DNA of 64,000 nt from Oscillatoria nigro-viridis PCC 7112 (GTDB lineage: Bacteria; Cyanobacteriota; Cyanobacteriia; Cyanobacteriales; Microcoleaceae): NCBI RefSeq assembly GCF_000317475.1, contig NC_019729.1, forward strand, positions 6,090,501 through 6,154,500. The letters run 5' to 3'. The position numbers were made by a program, and so were the translations under genes. Below the pieces are notes generated by a model that was not told where the DNA came from, searched no databases, and was given only the letters and a program-made list of their open reading frames with translations. Positions 17,918-26,540 of the stretch are shown piece by piece; the first letter of the stretch is position 1, and each line of letters begins with the position of its first letter.

Positions 17918-19807
17918 ATGACAGCAGCAACGCGACAAAGCAACGCCCAAATTCTAGAAGTAAAATTGCAGCAACACTTGCAAGCAGCCGGATTTAAAAA
18001 CTTACCGCTTTATATTAGTTGCGATGTTCGAGATGAATCTTTAACGGTTGTGGGAGAACACCCGCGCAGTTTAGTTCTCAAAGCCAAACCGACTTTTGCG
18101 GTGCTAGAAGCAGCAATTCTCGAAATAGAACCAGCATCTATTCAACAGATTGGACTTTGCCTAAAAATTACCGGGCAAAAACAGCCTTATGCTTTCCATT
18201 CTTTTACCATGCACAACCCTGTTTTGTCAAGACCAAAAACAGTGCAGTTGTTAAAAAAAACAGAGAATATCCCCGCAGCAGAAACCGGGATAGTCTTAAC
18301 AGAAAATGTGGCGCAGACGGCGGATGTAGAGGAGGAGATACCGTTAGAAACGGATGGGAAAGATGCGTGGGATGAAGAATATTTCCCCAATTTGTCTGAG
18401 AGTTCCAGCAATTCCGCTCCGATCGCCTTTAAAGTAGCTGCCATACCCACAGATATTGCAGACAATCCCTTCAATCCGCTGGATATGGAAGCGGTAACAG
18501 TTGCCCAAAAACCCAAGCATTCACCGTTGGCGATGCTGGCTGCAGCAGGAATGGTCAGCATGGCGGCGCTAATTTTGGCAGGCGGTTATTATATGCTGAG
18601 CCGCCCCTGCGTCATCGGAGAATGTACTGCATTAGCTAATGCCAAACAGTTGAGCGAGAATTCGACGAAGACGCTGAAAACCTCAAAAGTTGCCAACAGC
18701 CCCCAAGAAGCGCAGCGACAGTTAAAACAGGCGATCGCCCTTTTAGAACCGATTCCCTCCTGGTCAATTCATCGCGGTGAAGCTCAAAGCGCTCTGGAAA
18801 GCTACCGTTCGCAAAATCAGAATTTAAACTCTGCGATCGATGCAGCGCGCCTCGCACAGTCAGCAGCCCAGAAAACCCAAAATCCGCCTTATTCTGCCGA
18901 GAACGGGCAAGAAGCGCAATCTCTGTGGCAAAGTGCGATCGCCGAACTCGGAGAAATCCCCACAGACAGCCCAGTTTATCAGTTCGCTCAGAGAAAAACG
19001 AAGGAATACCGGAAAAATTTAGCAACTGGAAATCGCCAGTTAAGCACAGAGAAAAAAGCCGAAAAAACGCTGCTCGCGGCCAAAAGTAGAGCCCAAATAG
19101 CAGAAGCTCGCGAAGCCGTAGCTCAGACAGCCGAGACTTGGACTCAAGTACAATCAGGTTGGGAAGAATCCCTCGACATCCTATCAGAAATTCCCACGAG
19201 CACGACATCTTACCAACAAGCTAAACTGTTAGTTCCCAAATACGAAACCAAACTTTCAGAAGCTCGCGAGCGCAAAAATGTCGAAGGAATTTCGGAAAAT
19301 GCGTATACTCAAGCTGTGACTTTAGCAGCGGAAGCTCAAATTTTTGAGGGCAAAAACGCCTGGTTTAAAGCATCAGAATCCTGGCGAAGAGCTTTGAGTT
19401 ACGCGGAACAAGTGCCGGCGGCAACTGCCTATTCTCAGAAAGCCCAACCCCTGATCGCTTCCTACAAAACTTCATTGCAGCAAGCAGAAGTAAGGTTGCA
19501 GGAAGAAAGAAATCTGCAAAAAGCCCGCACGGATTTAGATAGAACTTGTAAAGGCAACCCCAAGATTTGCGACTATACTGTTAGCAAAGATTTGATTGCC
19601 GTACAGATGACTCCCGGTTACGTGCAGAAACTGCAACAAACCTTCATCCAAGCAAACAACAACAATGCTGTGAAGACTCGCCAAGCTGTAGAAAAGCACG
19701 TTCAAACATTGCAAAAAGCTTTGGAGGCGATCGCCGAAAACGCCAAAATCCCGATGCAGGTGTATGATGGCGAAGGCAAGCGGATTGCGAGTCACGAACC
19801 GAAGTAG
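17918..19807 (+). CDS. Single-span membrane protein with about 80-residue W/Y repeats, unknown function
   Basis: 629 aa from the ATG at 17918, preceded by GAGAGAGG. I do not recognise a named family. The N-terminal ~100 residues look like a small globular domain (LYISCDVRDESLTVVGEHPR). An acidic linker follows, then one transmembrane helix at about 203-227 (LAMLAAAGMVSMAALILAGG). The C-terminal half contains about four copies of a pattern W-x3-(A/L)-x-x-(L/I)-x-x-(I/V)P, then (S/T)-x-x-Y-x-x-A and Y-x3-L, at roughly 268-296, 336-368, 414-446 and 488-520, separated by Ala/Gln/Lys-rich helices. A final domain has two Cys (RTCKGNPKICDYTV). The repeat recalls helical TPR-like hairpins. A structural or scaffold role is a guess. 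Confidence 0.7.
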   Translation: MTAATRQSNAQILEVKLQQHLQAAGFKNLPLYISCDVRDESLTVVGEHPRSLVLKAKPTFAVLEAAILEIEPASIQQIGLCLKITGQKQPYAFHSFTMHNPVLSRPKTVQLLKKTENIPAAETGIVLTENVAQTADVEEEIPLETDGKDAWDEEYFPNLSESSSNSAPIAFKVAAIPTDIADNPFNPLDMEAVTVAQKPKHSPLAMLAAAGMVSMAALILAGGYYMLSRPCVIGECTALANAKQLSENSTKTLKTSKVANSPQEAQRQLKQAIALLEPIPSWSIHRGEAQSALESYRSQNQNLNSAIDAARLAQSAAQKTQNPPYSAENGQEAQSLWQSAIAELGEIPTDSPVYQFAQRKTKEYRKNLATGNRQLSTEKKAEKTLLAAKSRAQIAEAREAVAQTAETWTQVQSGWEESLDILSEIPTSTTSYQQAKLLVPKYETKLSEARERKNVEGISENAYTQAVTLAAEAQIFEGKNAWFKASESWRRALSYAEQVPAATAYSQKAQPLIASYKTSLQQAEVRLQEERNLQKARTDLDRTCKGNPKICDYTVSKDLIAVQMTPGYVQKLQQTFIQANNNNAVKTRQAVEKHVQTLQKALEAIAENAKIPMQVYDGEGKRIASHEPK

Positions 19808-19864
19808 TTGTAGTTGTACGGTGCGTGAGGGCGAAAAATCTGTCAGACTGAGCAATATTTACAC

Positions 19865-20010
19865 TCACGCATCGCCAGCAATTTCATCCGCAGTCAATCC
19901 AGCTTGAAAAACTTGTTGCGCCGTTAGTTTCACCTCTGGAAAAGTTGGCGACTCGATTATCTCATCACCGCGAAATTGACTAAGGAATGAAAATTTAATA
20001 ACTTTAGCGT
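19865..20010 (-). pseudogene. C-terminal fragment of a Uma2 (DUF820) protein
   Basis: The minus-strand frame ends at a TGA at 19865-19867 and reads GDEIIESPTFPEVKLTAQQV then FQAGLTADEIAGDA. That is the usual C-terminus of Uma2 proteins. The upstream part is replaced by the ISAzo13 relic, so the transposon probably landed in this gene. Confidence 0.55.
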
Positions 20011-20013
20011 CTG

Positions 20014-20345
20014 CTAAATAGTCGGAACTGCACGATAATTCCATTTTGGTAGATATTCATCAAAAATAATTTTCATTTTTTCTTTAAATCCCTTAGCTAC
20101 TTTTAGACCACTTTCATAAATTTTATCGCTCACATTTACTACCACAGAAAGCCCGGTTTTAGTATGAGTTTTTGCCCTGAGTTTTTTCACTAACTCAAGA
20201 GGAGTAAAAATTACTCCTTGACAGGCTCTGGTTACGTGAGGAAACAAACGATGTTCAATCGGATTATACTTCGATGTATAGGGGGGATAGTGTGCGATTC
20301 TAATTTCTATTCCTAGCTCGTCAACTAATTTTTCTTGCTCTCCTG
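20014..20345 (-). pseudogene. ISAzo13-type transposase C-terminal fragment
   Basis: Reading leftward the frame gives EIRIAHYPPYTSKYNPIEHR then LFPHVTRACQGVIFTPLELV, ending FDEYLPKWNYRAVPTI and TAG at 20014-20016. This is the C-terminal, catalytic-Glu-bearing part of ISAzo13 family DDE transposases. The N-terminal two thirds are missing. The fragment joins the IS200/IS605-type element at about 20350. Confidence 0.7.
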
Positions 20346-20349
20346 AACT

Positions 20350-20480
20350 TATGGTTTTGACACTCTCCTGGCTAAAGCCGAGGAGATTCTTGATTCGCAG
20401 AATCGACTTGCCGGTGCAGAATTACTTCAACATCGGTAGCGGTCAATTCTCCACAAGCGTTCGGATCTAAGATCCAAGTT
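20350..20480 (-). ncRNA. Putative omega RNA (reRNA) at tnpB 3' end
   Basis: Inferred from family behaviour. The 3' part of tnpB plus the right-end hairpin (20365-20385) and the terminal GTGTCAAAACC would form the scaffold. The boundary upstream is arbitrary. Confidence 0.35.
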
Positions 20481-21583
20481 CCGACGTGCCCCGCCGTACT
20501 CAATCCCCGACTTAGGATATTTTTAGCTGCGTTCCAGTCACGATCTAATACGCATCCACACCGACAAGCGTGGGTTCGCGTTGAGAGACTTTTCTTAACA
20601 ATTGTTCCGCAACTAGAGCATTCTTGACTTGTTCCGTTAGCTGGCACAGCAATCGTAATTCTTCCGAATACTTTGCCAAAATATTCCAACCAAATTCGGA
20701 ACATATACCAAGATGCGTCGTTAATCGATTTTGCTAGAGAGTGATTCTTCACCATATTTTTAATCCTCAAATCTTCGTAGACTACGCAGTCGTTAGACTG
20801 GATGACGCATCTTGCCAACTTCACGGCAAAATCTTTACGCTGTCTGCTGATTTTGAGGTGGCGCTTTCCTAGAATTGCTCTAGCTTTTTTTCTGTTTTGC
20901 GAACCCTTGACTCGTTTTGAAACTCGTTTTTGGGCTTTCTTCAACCTGCGTTCTCCCTTGCGGAGGAAACGCGGGTTATCAACTGCAATGCCATTTGAGT
21001 CAGTGTAAAACTCTTTAAGTCCTACATCTAACCCGATGGCGTTACCCGTGATTTCAATCTTTTCAGAACGGTCAACTTGAATGCAAAACTGGACATAATA
21101 TCCGTCTGCCCGTCTCACCAAACGTACTCGTTTGATTTGACTGCGCTGAGAGAAATGTAAGTCGCGCGTTCCTTTTAATTTAAGTTTGCCGATTCCTTTT
21201 TTATCGGTAAAAGTGATTGATTTTCTGTCGTCTGCCAGACGCCAGCCCGTAGTCTTGTATTCGACGGAGCGGTTGTGTTTCTGAAATTGCGGGAATCCTT
21301 TTTTTCCTGGGACTTTCTTTTTACAGTTGTCGTAGAATCGGGAGATTGCCGACCACGCTCTTTCTGAGCTCGATTGTCGAGCCATGCTGTTCAAGTCATC
21401 GCCAAACGGAAATTCCTTAGCTAAAACAGCGCTATACTTGTTCAATGCGTATTTATCAACTTTTTCGTTTTCCATCCAAAACCGCAGTGCTTTGTTTCGG
21501 ATGAACTGCACCGTTCTAATCGCTTCATCTACAGCGTCAAATTGCTGTTTTTTCCCGTATGCCTTGAACTCAAAAACTAACAT
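20372..21583 (-). CDS. tnpB: TnpB RNA-guided nuclease (OrfB, IS605 family)
   Basis: 403 aa, full length. The RuvC-like catalytic triad appears intact: Asp186 (GLDVGLKEF), Glu270 (YEDLRIKNM) and Asp349 (DRDWNAAKNI). A zinc ribbon with Cys322, Cys325 and a CRCGC cluster near 340-344 lies between the second and third. The N-terminal WED/REC part begins FEFKAYGKKQQFDAVDEAIR. Family knowledge: TnpB uses an omega RNA from the right end of its element to cut DNA and keep the transposon in place. The 3' hairpin overlapping the stop codon is where such an RNA scaffold would end. The guide would begin just past the element end near 20350, inside the ISAzo13 relic. Expression is not shown. Confidence 0.9.
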   Translation of the reverse strand: MLVFEFKAYGKKQQFDAVDEAIRTVQFIRNKALRFWMENEKVDKYALNKYSAVLAKEFPFGDDLNSMARQSSSERAWSAISRFYDNCKKKVPGKKGFPQFQKHNRSVEYKTTGWRLADDRKSITFTDKKGIGKLKLKGTRDLHFSQRSQIKRVRLVRRADGYYVQFCIQVDRSEKIEITGNAIGLDVGLKEFYTDSNGIAVDNPRFLRKGERRLKKAQKRVSKRVKGSQNRKKARAILGKRHLKISRQRKDFAVKLARCVIQSNDCVVYEDLRIKNMVKNHSLAKSINDASWYMFRIWLEYFGKVFGRITIAVPANGTSQECSSCGTIVKKSLSTRTHACRCGCVLDRDWNAAKNILSRGLSTAGHVGTWILDPNACGELTATDVEVILHRQVDSANQESPRL

Positions 21584-21756
21584 GACTTCGACCTCATCAC
21601 GATAGTCTTATGCTACCAGAGTTGGCTTAATATCCCTCGAGTTGTTCACCAAGATTTACATGGTTTTACTTGACAGCGCCATCCTGAGAGCTCAGAAAAT
21701 AGACTGGGAGGCTAAAGCCTCTTTGTCCCTTTCATCCCCGGACTAAAGTCGCGGGG

Positions 21757-21964
21757 TTTTCAGGGTATTATTTATAATCATGGCTTTAACTACCAGCCCA
21801 GGACTGACTGTCTCGCCCGGTTGTTCGCCTACTAATTCATTGATTTTTTGGACAATTCCTAGGTCATCAACTAGACCTGCTACCAATCCCAGATGGTCTA
21901 AGTTTTCTACTTTCATGGAAGATGCTTTCTGCATGGGCTGCTGAATCCTGATTTGAGCGTTCAT
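21757..21964 (-). pseudogene. IS1634-like (DUF4277) transposase N-terminal fragment
   Basis: The frame from the ATG at 21964 reads MKVENLDHLGLVAGLVDDLG, then IVQKINELVGEQPGETVSPG and LVVKAMIINN. It is cut there by the left end of the TnpB element. This is the N-terminal domain found at the front of IS1634-type transposases. The remainder is absent from the window, so the insertion was accompanied or followed by deletion. Confidence 0.65.
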
Positions 21965-22325
21965 ACCCAGCGCAACTTTACACTATTTTTGGTGATGATT
22001 GACTATGGTTGCCATCGCAATTCAGGCATTTTCGCCATCACTCAGGTAACAGTGAGGTCATAAACTTGGTTTGTGACGAGCGCAATTTTAACCTACATCA
22101 GATTTAACTCACGCCCTCACGTCTATGATCGGGAATTCTTAACGCTCGTGATGCCAGCGTGACCGAGATTATTCAGTATTTTTACTCACTATTGTTTCGG
22201 ATGATTCACTTTACCCCCTCAATCCGCGTATGTGCCAGTTGTGGGTGCGGAATGCGGGTTATTATACTACCGCGAAAGTGACACAAGAGGGATAACTACT
22301 CCGAATCAACAAATAGTGCAATTAG
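21965..22325. other. Gene-free spacer after IS debris
   Basis: 361 bp with no convincing frame on either strand. It may include the outer end of the IS1634-like element. Direct motifs such as CACTCAGGTAACAGTGAG give only weak hairpins. Nothing else recognised. Confidence 0.4.
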
Positions 22326-24521
22326 TCAAGCGCTAGTGGGAGAGGGTAAATTAGTATTGGGTAGGGAAAAATCTACAGGAAGTATCGAAGTGCCTGTCCC
22401 ATTCGGCTTGCCCGCAGCAGGCTCAGGCTGGTATAGTTGGATACGAGCACGCCCAAGTCGTTTAGCTTGATAAAGCGCTTGGTCGGCTGCGGCAATCAGA
22501 ATTTCGGCTCCCGATTCAGATCCAGGAACAATACTCGCTACGCCCAGGCTGAGAGTGACGTACTGGCTCACCTGAGAACCAGCGTGAGGAAGCTGCAAAG
22601 CTGCGATTTTGAGCTGTATGTGTTCGGCTACCAGCACGGCGCCTTGAATCGCGGTATTGGGCAAAATAACGGCAAATTCTTCGCCTCCGTAGCGAGCTAC
22701 TAAATCGGCGGGGCGATTGACTGCATTGCCGATCGCCGCGGCGACTTGCCGCAAACATTCGTCTCCCCCTGGGTGCCCGTAGGTATCGTTGTAACTTTTA
22801 AAAGAATCAATATCGCAGAGAATCAGCGACAGAGGCGTTTGTTCCCGCGCTTGTCTTCGCCACTCCACTTCTAAATACCGATCGAAGCGGCGGCGGTTTG
22901 CTAGCTGCGTGAGTTCGTCTAAACTGGCCAAGCGCTCTAACTTGAGGTTGGCGGCTTGCAACTGCTGGTATAGTTCTGCTTGCTTGATGGCGATCGCCAA
23001 CTGGGTGGCCAGAGAAGACAGCAACTCTACTTCCAACTGCATCCACTGCCGGGGACTGCACTGGTGGGCCATCAGCAGCCCCCACAACTCGTCTCCTTGC
23101 ACTAGCGGTACCACCAAAGAAGCTTTTACATCAAATTGTGCGAGCAAGTCAATTTGATATTGTGGCAAATCGGCGGCCGAGACATCGGCGATCGGTCGGA
23201 TCGCTCGATGTTGGTACGCTTCGAGATAGAACTGATCAAAACAGAAATTTTCCAGGGTTTCCCCCAACATCGGCTGGCAGTTGGCAGCTACAGATTCGAC
23301 TGTTACCGCCCCCGTCGCCGGGCCGGCGCAGAGACTGCCGGTACAGGTGTTAAAGCGGACGATCATCACTCGATCGGCCTGAAGGAACTGGCGCACTTCT
23401 GTCACTGTCGTGCTGAGCACTTCGCCCAAATCCAAAGACTGGCGGATGTGCTGAGTAATTGTCGCCATCAGCAGTTCTCGTTCGTTCTGCTGCCGCAGCG
23501 TCTCTTCTGCCCGCTTGTACTCGGTGATATCTTGAGCGGTGCCGAAAATTTGTTTGGGGCAGCCGTCGGCTGTGCGGGCGAAAACTTGGTCGCGGCAGCG
23601 GAACCAGCGCCATTGGCCCGATCGATGTTTGAGCCGATACTCCAACTCCAAAATATGCCCGTCTTGAGTCAAGGGAAATTTTTGCTGGTGGGCTTTGAGC
23701 CTCGGCAAATCTTCTGGGTACACCAAACTCGAGTACAAAGCAGTTTGCATCTGTAAAATTTCTTGGGGAGTGTAGCCCAGCAATTTAGAAGCTTGACCGT
23801 TGACGTAGACGTTGCGCTGTTGGGTCAAATCGTAGATGTAGAGCAAATAAGGCGCCGCGTCAGCAATTTGCTGGATGAAATGCTGGCTCGATCGCAATTC
23901 TTCCTCCACCCGCTGGCGCACTTGCACTTCTTCCAAAGCTTGATCCCGCATTGTGCGGTAAGCTTGGATGCGGTGGGTGAGGTCGGTCACGTCTTGAATC
24001 ACCAGCAGCGCGTAGAACGATGGGGCATTGACCCCCGGCCATATTGATGACGAAGCTGAGGGTGGAGATTCCCTAGACAAAAAAGCACTTGTTGGCGATC
24101 CGACTCCGACAGTACCGTCTGATTCCAACTCAAGAGTATGGAGAATCCAGTCTCTAATCTCCTGTTCTTCAATGCCAGCCTCCAGTGCCGGCACAGCCGT
24201 CACAGTAGTTTGCTGAATTCGCTGCTGGCCGTCTTGCCAAGTTGCCGGAATCAGGTGTTTGTGAATTTGAGAAGAAAAAATTGTTGGCGGGCCTCCTGCA
24301 AAGATTTGCTTGAAGCGAGTGGCGTACTTTAGCTGACTCAGGTGAGGAAAATGGGCTGTGATCTTTGTTCCCAATATTTGGCTGCGGGGAATTTTTGTCC
24401 ACTCTTCCAGACAAGTGTTCCAAAACAGCACCACAAAATCATCTTGCAGCAAGCAGGCGCCGACTGGTACGCTGTCGAGAACCCCAAACTTTTCCTTAAT
24501 ACTTTTGCTCTCCTCAATCAT
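22326..24521 (-). CDS. PAS-PAS-GAF-GGDEF diguanylate cyclase
   Basis: 731 aa. An N-terminal PAS-like segment (about 10-75) is followed by a spacer, a coiled coil, a second PAS with PAC (about 215-340: YIYDLTQQRNVYVNGQASKL, YRLKHRSGQWRWFRCRDQVF), a GAF domain of the cyanobacterial type (about 355-520), then GGDEF (about 535-690). The active site reads RYGGEEFAVIL, and an intact RxxD inhibitory site (RPAD) lies five residues before it, so product inhibition is expected. No EAL domain. In the GAF the segment after PQYQIDLLAQFDVKASLVVP has no obvious bilin-binding Cys. It is the third gene of an operon: the start ATGA overlaps the cheC-like stop. Confidence 0.92.
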   Translation of the reverse strand: MIEESKSIKEKFGVLDSVPVGACLLQDDFVVLFWNTCLEEWTKIPRSQILGTKITAHFPHLSQLKYATRFKQIFAGGPPTIFSSQIHKHLIPATWQDGQQRIQQTTVTAVPALEAGIEEQEIRDWILHTLELESDGTVGVGSPTSAFLSRESPPSASSSIWPGVNAPSFYALLVIQDVTDLTHRIQAYRTMRDQALEEVQVRQRVEEELRSSQHFIQQIADAAPYLLYIYDLTQQRNVYVNGQASKLLGYTPQEILQMQTALYSSLVYPEDLPRLKAHQQKFPLTQDGHILELEYRLKHRSGQWRWFRCRDQVFARTADGCPKQIFGTAQDITEYKRAEETLRQQNERELLMATITQHIRQSLDLGEVLSTTVTEVRQFLQADRVMIVRFNTCTGSLCAGPATGAVTVESVAANCQPMLGETLENFCFDQFYLEAYQHRAIRPIADVSAADLPQYQIDLLAQFDVKASLVVPLVQGDELWGLLMAHQCSPRQWMQLEVELLSSLATQLAIAIKQAELYQQLQAANLKLERLASLDELTQLANRRRFDRYLEVEWRRQAREQTPLSLILCDIDSFKSYNDTYGHPGGDECLRQVAAAIGNAVNRPADLVARYGGEEFAVILPNTAIQGAVLVAEHIQLKIAALQLPHAGSQVSQYVTLSLGVASIVPGSESGAEILIAAADQALYQAKRLGRARIQLYQPEPAAGKPNGTGTSILPVDFSLPNTNLPSPTSA

Positions 24522-25126
24522 AGACCCCCGGCAAGTTGATTGATAGCAGTCAACAAGGTGTCAAAGGAATTAACATTGAAAATAAGAATGATATCTCCTT
24601 CAATGTGAAGCCTTTCAATCATGAAACTGGTCTGGGCTAATAAAACAACTGTATCAGTAGCTAAACCGCCAGATATCAGCAAATTAGCAATCGTCCCTTC
24701 GCTATAGGTGGGAATTGAGTAGTTCAGGCGCTGCTGAAGTACGTTGCTGATTGCACCCATGACCCCATTAATTACAATATTTCCCACTTCACTCAGCGTA
24801 CCAATTTTGACTGAATCGAGATCGTGAGTTCCAACTTCTTCACCTGTAAGCATTGTCACCAGCAAGGCAGCGCTGTTGGTGGGAAAGACTAGCTGGGCAA
24901 TGCCTCCAAAGGAGCCTGTGAATTTGAGCTGGACAGCGGCGATTGGCTCGCCGTTGAGGTGCTGCTCTAACTCTTCTTCCACGTCGATGGGAGTCAGGAT
25001 TTGAAGGTAGGGGATTTGCAAGCGAATCGGGGAGTCGATCATGTCGTTCAAAACCCCTGCGGCTTGACCGATCCCGATGTTGACGAGTTCCTGCAAAGCA
25101 TCGAGCTGTCGAGTGCTTAATTTCAT
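24518..25126 (-). CDS. CheC-like phosphatase
   Basis: 202 aa from the ATG at 25126. The CheC/CheX/FliY active-site pattern is present twice. First, DALQELVNIGIGQA gives D-x3-E-x2-N, with a Pro exactly 22 residues later. Second, TLSEVGNIVINGV gives E-x2-N with Pro again at x22, though the leading acidic/Ser position is a Gly. Both dephosphorylation motifs could therefore act on a phosphorylated receiver. The gene overlaps its neighbours by 4 nt on both sides (ATGA), sandwiched between a receiver and a diguanylate cyclase. That suggests it dephosphorylates the adjacent single-domain receiver. No chemotaxis genes are nearby. Confidence 0.88.
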   Translation of the reverse strand: MKLSTRQLDALQELVNIGIGQAAGVLNDMIDSPIRLQIPYLQILTPIDVEEELEQHLNGEPIAAVQLKFTGSFGGIAQLVFPTNSAALLVTMLTGEEVGTHDLDSVKIGTLSEVGNIVINGVMGAISNVLQQRLNYSIPTYSEGTIANLLISGGLATDTVVLLAQTSFMIERLHIEGDIILIFNVNSFDTLLTAINQLAGGL

Positions 25127-25500
25127 TGGGTGCTCTCCTCGCTGACACTGACAGCTTTTTTGATCCACCCGATCAGTTCGTCTGAGTTGGGCATTTTGTG
25201 AATGACTGCCAGGGCCCCGAGTTCCATGCACTCGGAGCGGGTGCTTGCTTGGATGTCTGCGGTAATTACGATCACTGGAATTTTGTATCCTCGATCGCGC
25301 ATGGCTTGCAGGACTTCCCGACCTTCCATTTCTGGCATCAGCAGATCTAAGAGCATACAGTTTGGGGTTTTAGTGCCGAGCTGTTCTAGAGCTTCTGGGC
25401 CGCTGGATGCTTCCCAAGTGTCGTATCCTTCTGCTCGCAGGATTTTGCAGATTACCCTGCGAGTCAACCACGAATCTTCGACAACGAGAATTGATGTCAC
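25123..25500 (-). CDS. Single-domain response regulator
   Basis: 125 aa, essentially one receiver domain: acidic pair in ILVVEDSWLTRRVICKILRA, phospho-acceptor Asp in NCMLLDLLMPEMEGREVL (about residue 53), Thr in VIVITADI, and the conserved Lys in AVIHKMPNSD. There is no output domain, so it acts through a partner, as CheY does. It is the first gene of the receiver-CheC-GGDEF operon. The cognate kinase is not in the operon. Confidence 0.92.
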   Translation of the reverse strand: MTSILVVEDSWLTRRVICKILRAEGYDTWEASSGPEALEQLGTKTPNCMLLDLLMPEMEGREVLQAMRDRGYKIPVIVITADIQASTRSECMELGALAVIHKMPNSDELIGWIKKAVSVSEESTQ

Positions 25501-25677
25501 TACGTTCTCCTCCTTCTATTGTTTAGAACTGACCGGCGTTGCAGGTACTGCTTTTATCTTGACAGTAATTTAAAGTGGTGGGACGGTGTGCGATCGAGCT
25601 TCACTTGGAATTCCTGTTCTTAAAAACTAACGCATTAATGTGTTGGATAGTTTAGTATCTTGGACTATATGAAGAAA

Positions 25678-25706
25678 AAACCCGGTTTCTGAATGAAACC
25701 AGGTTT
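25678..25706 (-). terminator. Intrinsic terminator of the TPR gene
   Basis: On the minus strand, AAACCTGGTTTC-ATTCA-GAAACCGGGTTT is followed by TTTC. It lies 32 bp past the TPR stop codon. Confidence 0.8.
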
Positions 25707-25737
25707 GCGGGATCTCTATTGCTCATAACATGGGCGC

Positions 25738-26268
25738 TCAATTATAGATTACCAAACGCTTCCGAAGGGACTCTACTCGCTGTTTGGCCGTGGTATTGTC
25801 TGGATCGCAGGCGAGAGCTTGTTCGTACATTTCCAAGGCTTGAGCTGTTAATTTCTTGCGCTCGTAGGCGTGAGCCAGGTTGTTGAGACATGTAACGTAT
25901 TCTGGCTGCAACTTCAGGGCTTCTTTGTACTGGCGGATGGCGATGTCGTACTGTTCTTGGCCGAAGTGTGCAAAACCGAGGGCGTTGTAAATAACAGCTT
26001 GATTTTCTTCGCCTTCTAAGTCTTTGGCTTTCAGGGCTTTTTGAAACAGTACGATCGCCTGGGAGTAAAGCTTCTTATCTACATAGATACTTCCTAATTC
26101 GTAGTATTCCTGTGCTGTTCCTTTTTCTACTGTCAGCTTATTTTCTAAGCGTTCCAGAGACATTTCCAACTTCCGAGTTTTGAGAATCTGGCGCACCACA
26201 AACCAGGAAGTGCTGCCGAGTATAGCGAGCAGGACTGACAAGTAAATAATGAGCAAATTACTATCCAT
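25738..26268 (-). CDS. Membrane-anchored TPR protein
   Basis: 176 aa. An N-terminal transmembrane helix (LLIIYLSVLLAILGSTSWFVV) is followed by a short coiled coil (RKLEMSLERLENKLTVEK). At least three TPR motifs then occupy about 50-165, with typical consensus residues (YSQAIVLFQKALKAKDLEG, YNALGFAHFGQEQYDIAIRQ, TCLNNLAHAYERKKLTAQAL). TPRs mediate protein-protein contacts; partners are unknown. It lies downstream of rplT on the same strand, but a 270-bp spacer with a fold-back sequence separates them. Confidence 0.88.
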   Translation of the reverse strand: MDSNLLIIYLSVLLAILGSTSWFVVRQILKTRKLEMSLERLENKLTVEKGTAQEYYELGSIYVDKKLYSQAIVLFQKALKAKDLEGEENQAVIYNALGFAHFGQEQYDIAIRQYKEALKLQPEYVTCLNNLAHAYERKKLTAQALEMYEQALACDPDNTTAKQRVESLRKRLVIYN

Positions 26269-26414
26269 GTTTTTCTTAAAATTAGGTAGGTCTGTGGAAG
26301 GTCTTATTTATTTTAAGGCGCTAGCCATCTCTGACATTGGCCTCTGCAACTGTATAAAAAACAAGGAAATAGCGATCGACCGGCCCGATCGCGATTTCTG
26401 AAAAAGCCAGAGTC

Positions 26415-26510
26415 CAGAAGTAAGAACAAAGAAGGAAAGTTTGTCTCAACCTCCTCAATTTATCAGGAGTTTTCCTTCTCTGGCAGACCGTTAAATCTTT
26501 CTTACTTCTG
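26415..26510. repeat. Fold-back sequence downstream of rplT
   Basis: A perfect 12-bp inverted repeat (CAGAAGTAAGAA at 26415-26426, complement at 26499-26510) is nested around AGAAGGAAA and TTTCCTTCT. The whole could form a ~95-nt stem-loop at the end of the ribosomal protein transcript, or be a small mobile palindrome. Confidence 0.5.
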
Positions 26511-26540
26511 CTTTCTGCCTTCTGAAAATCAAGCGAACTT

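Larger units (their letters stand above)
20350..21765 (-). mobile_element. IS200/IS605-group (IS1341-type) element encoding only TnpB
   Basis: The TnpB gene is bracketed by two imperfect hairpins with a TAAA loop. The 5' side hairpin is at 21736-21756 (CCCCG GAC/GTC CGGGG). The 3' side hairpin is at 20365-20385 (CTCCTGGC/GCC AGGAG) and overlaps the last tnpB codons and stop. No tnpA is present, so the copy is non-autonomous. Its flanks are two unrelated transposase relics, ISAzo13 and IS1634-like. End coordinates are approximate, set by the last recognisable flanking codons. Confidence 0.75.

Noticed and set aside
23136..23756. 206-codon frame opposite the PAS-GAF-GGDEF gene
   Set aside because: Antisense shadow; the minus-strand protein has complete PAS/GAF/GGDEF motifs.
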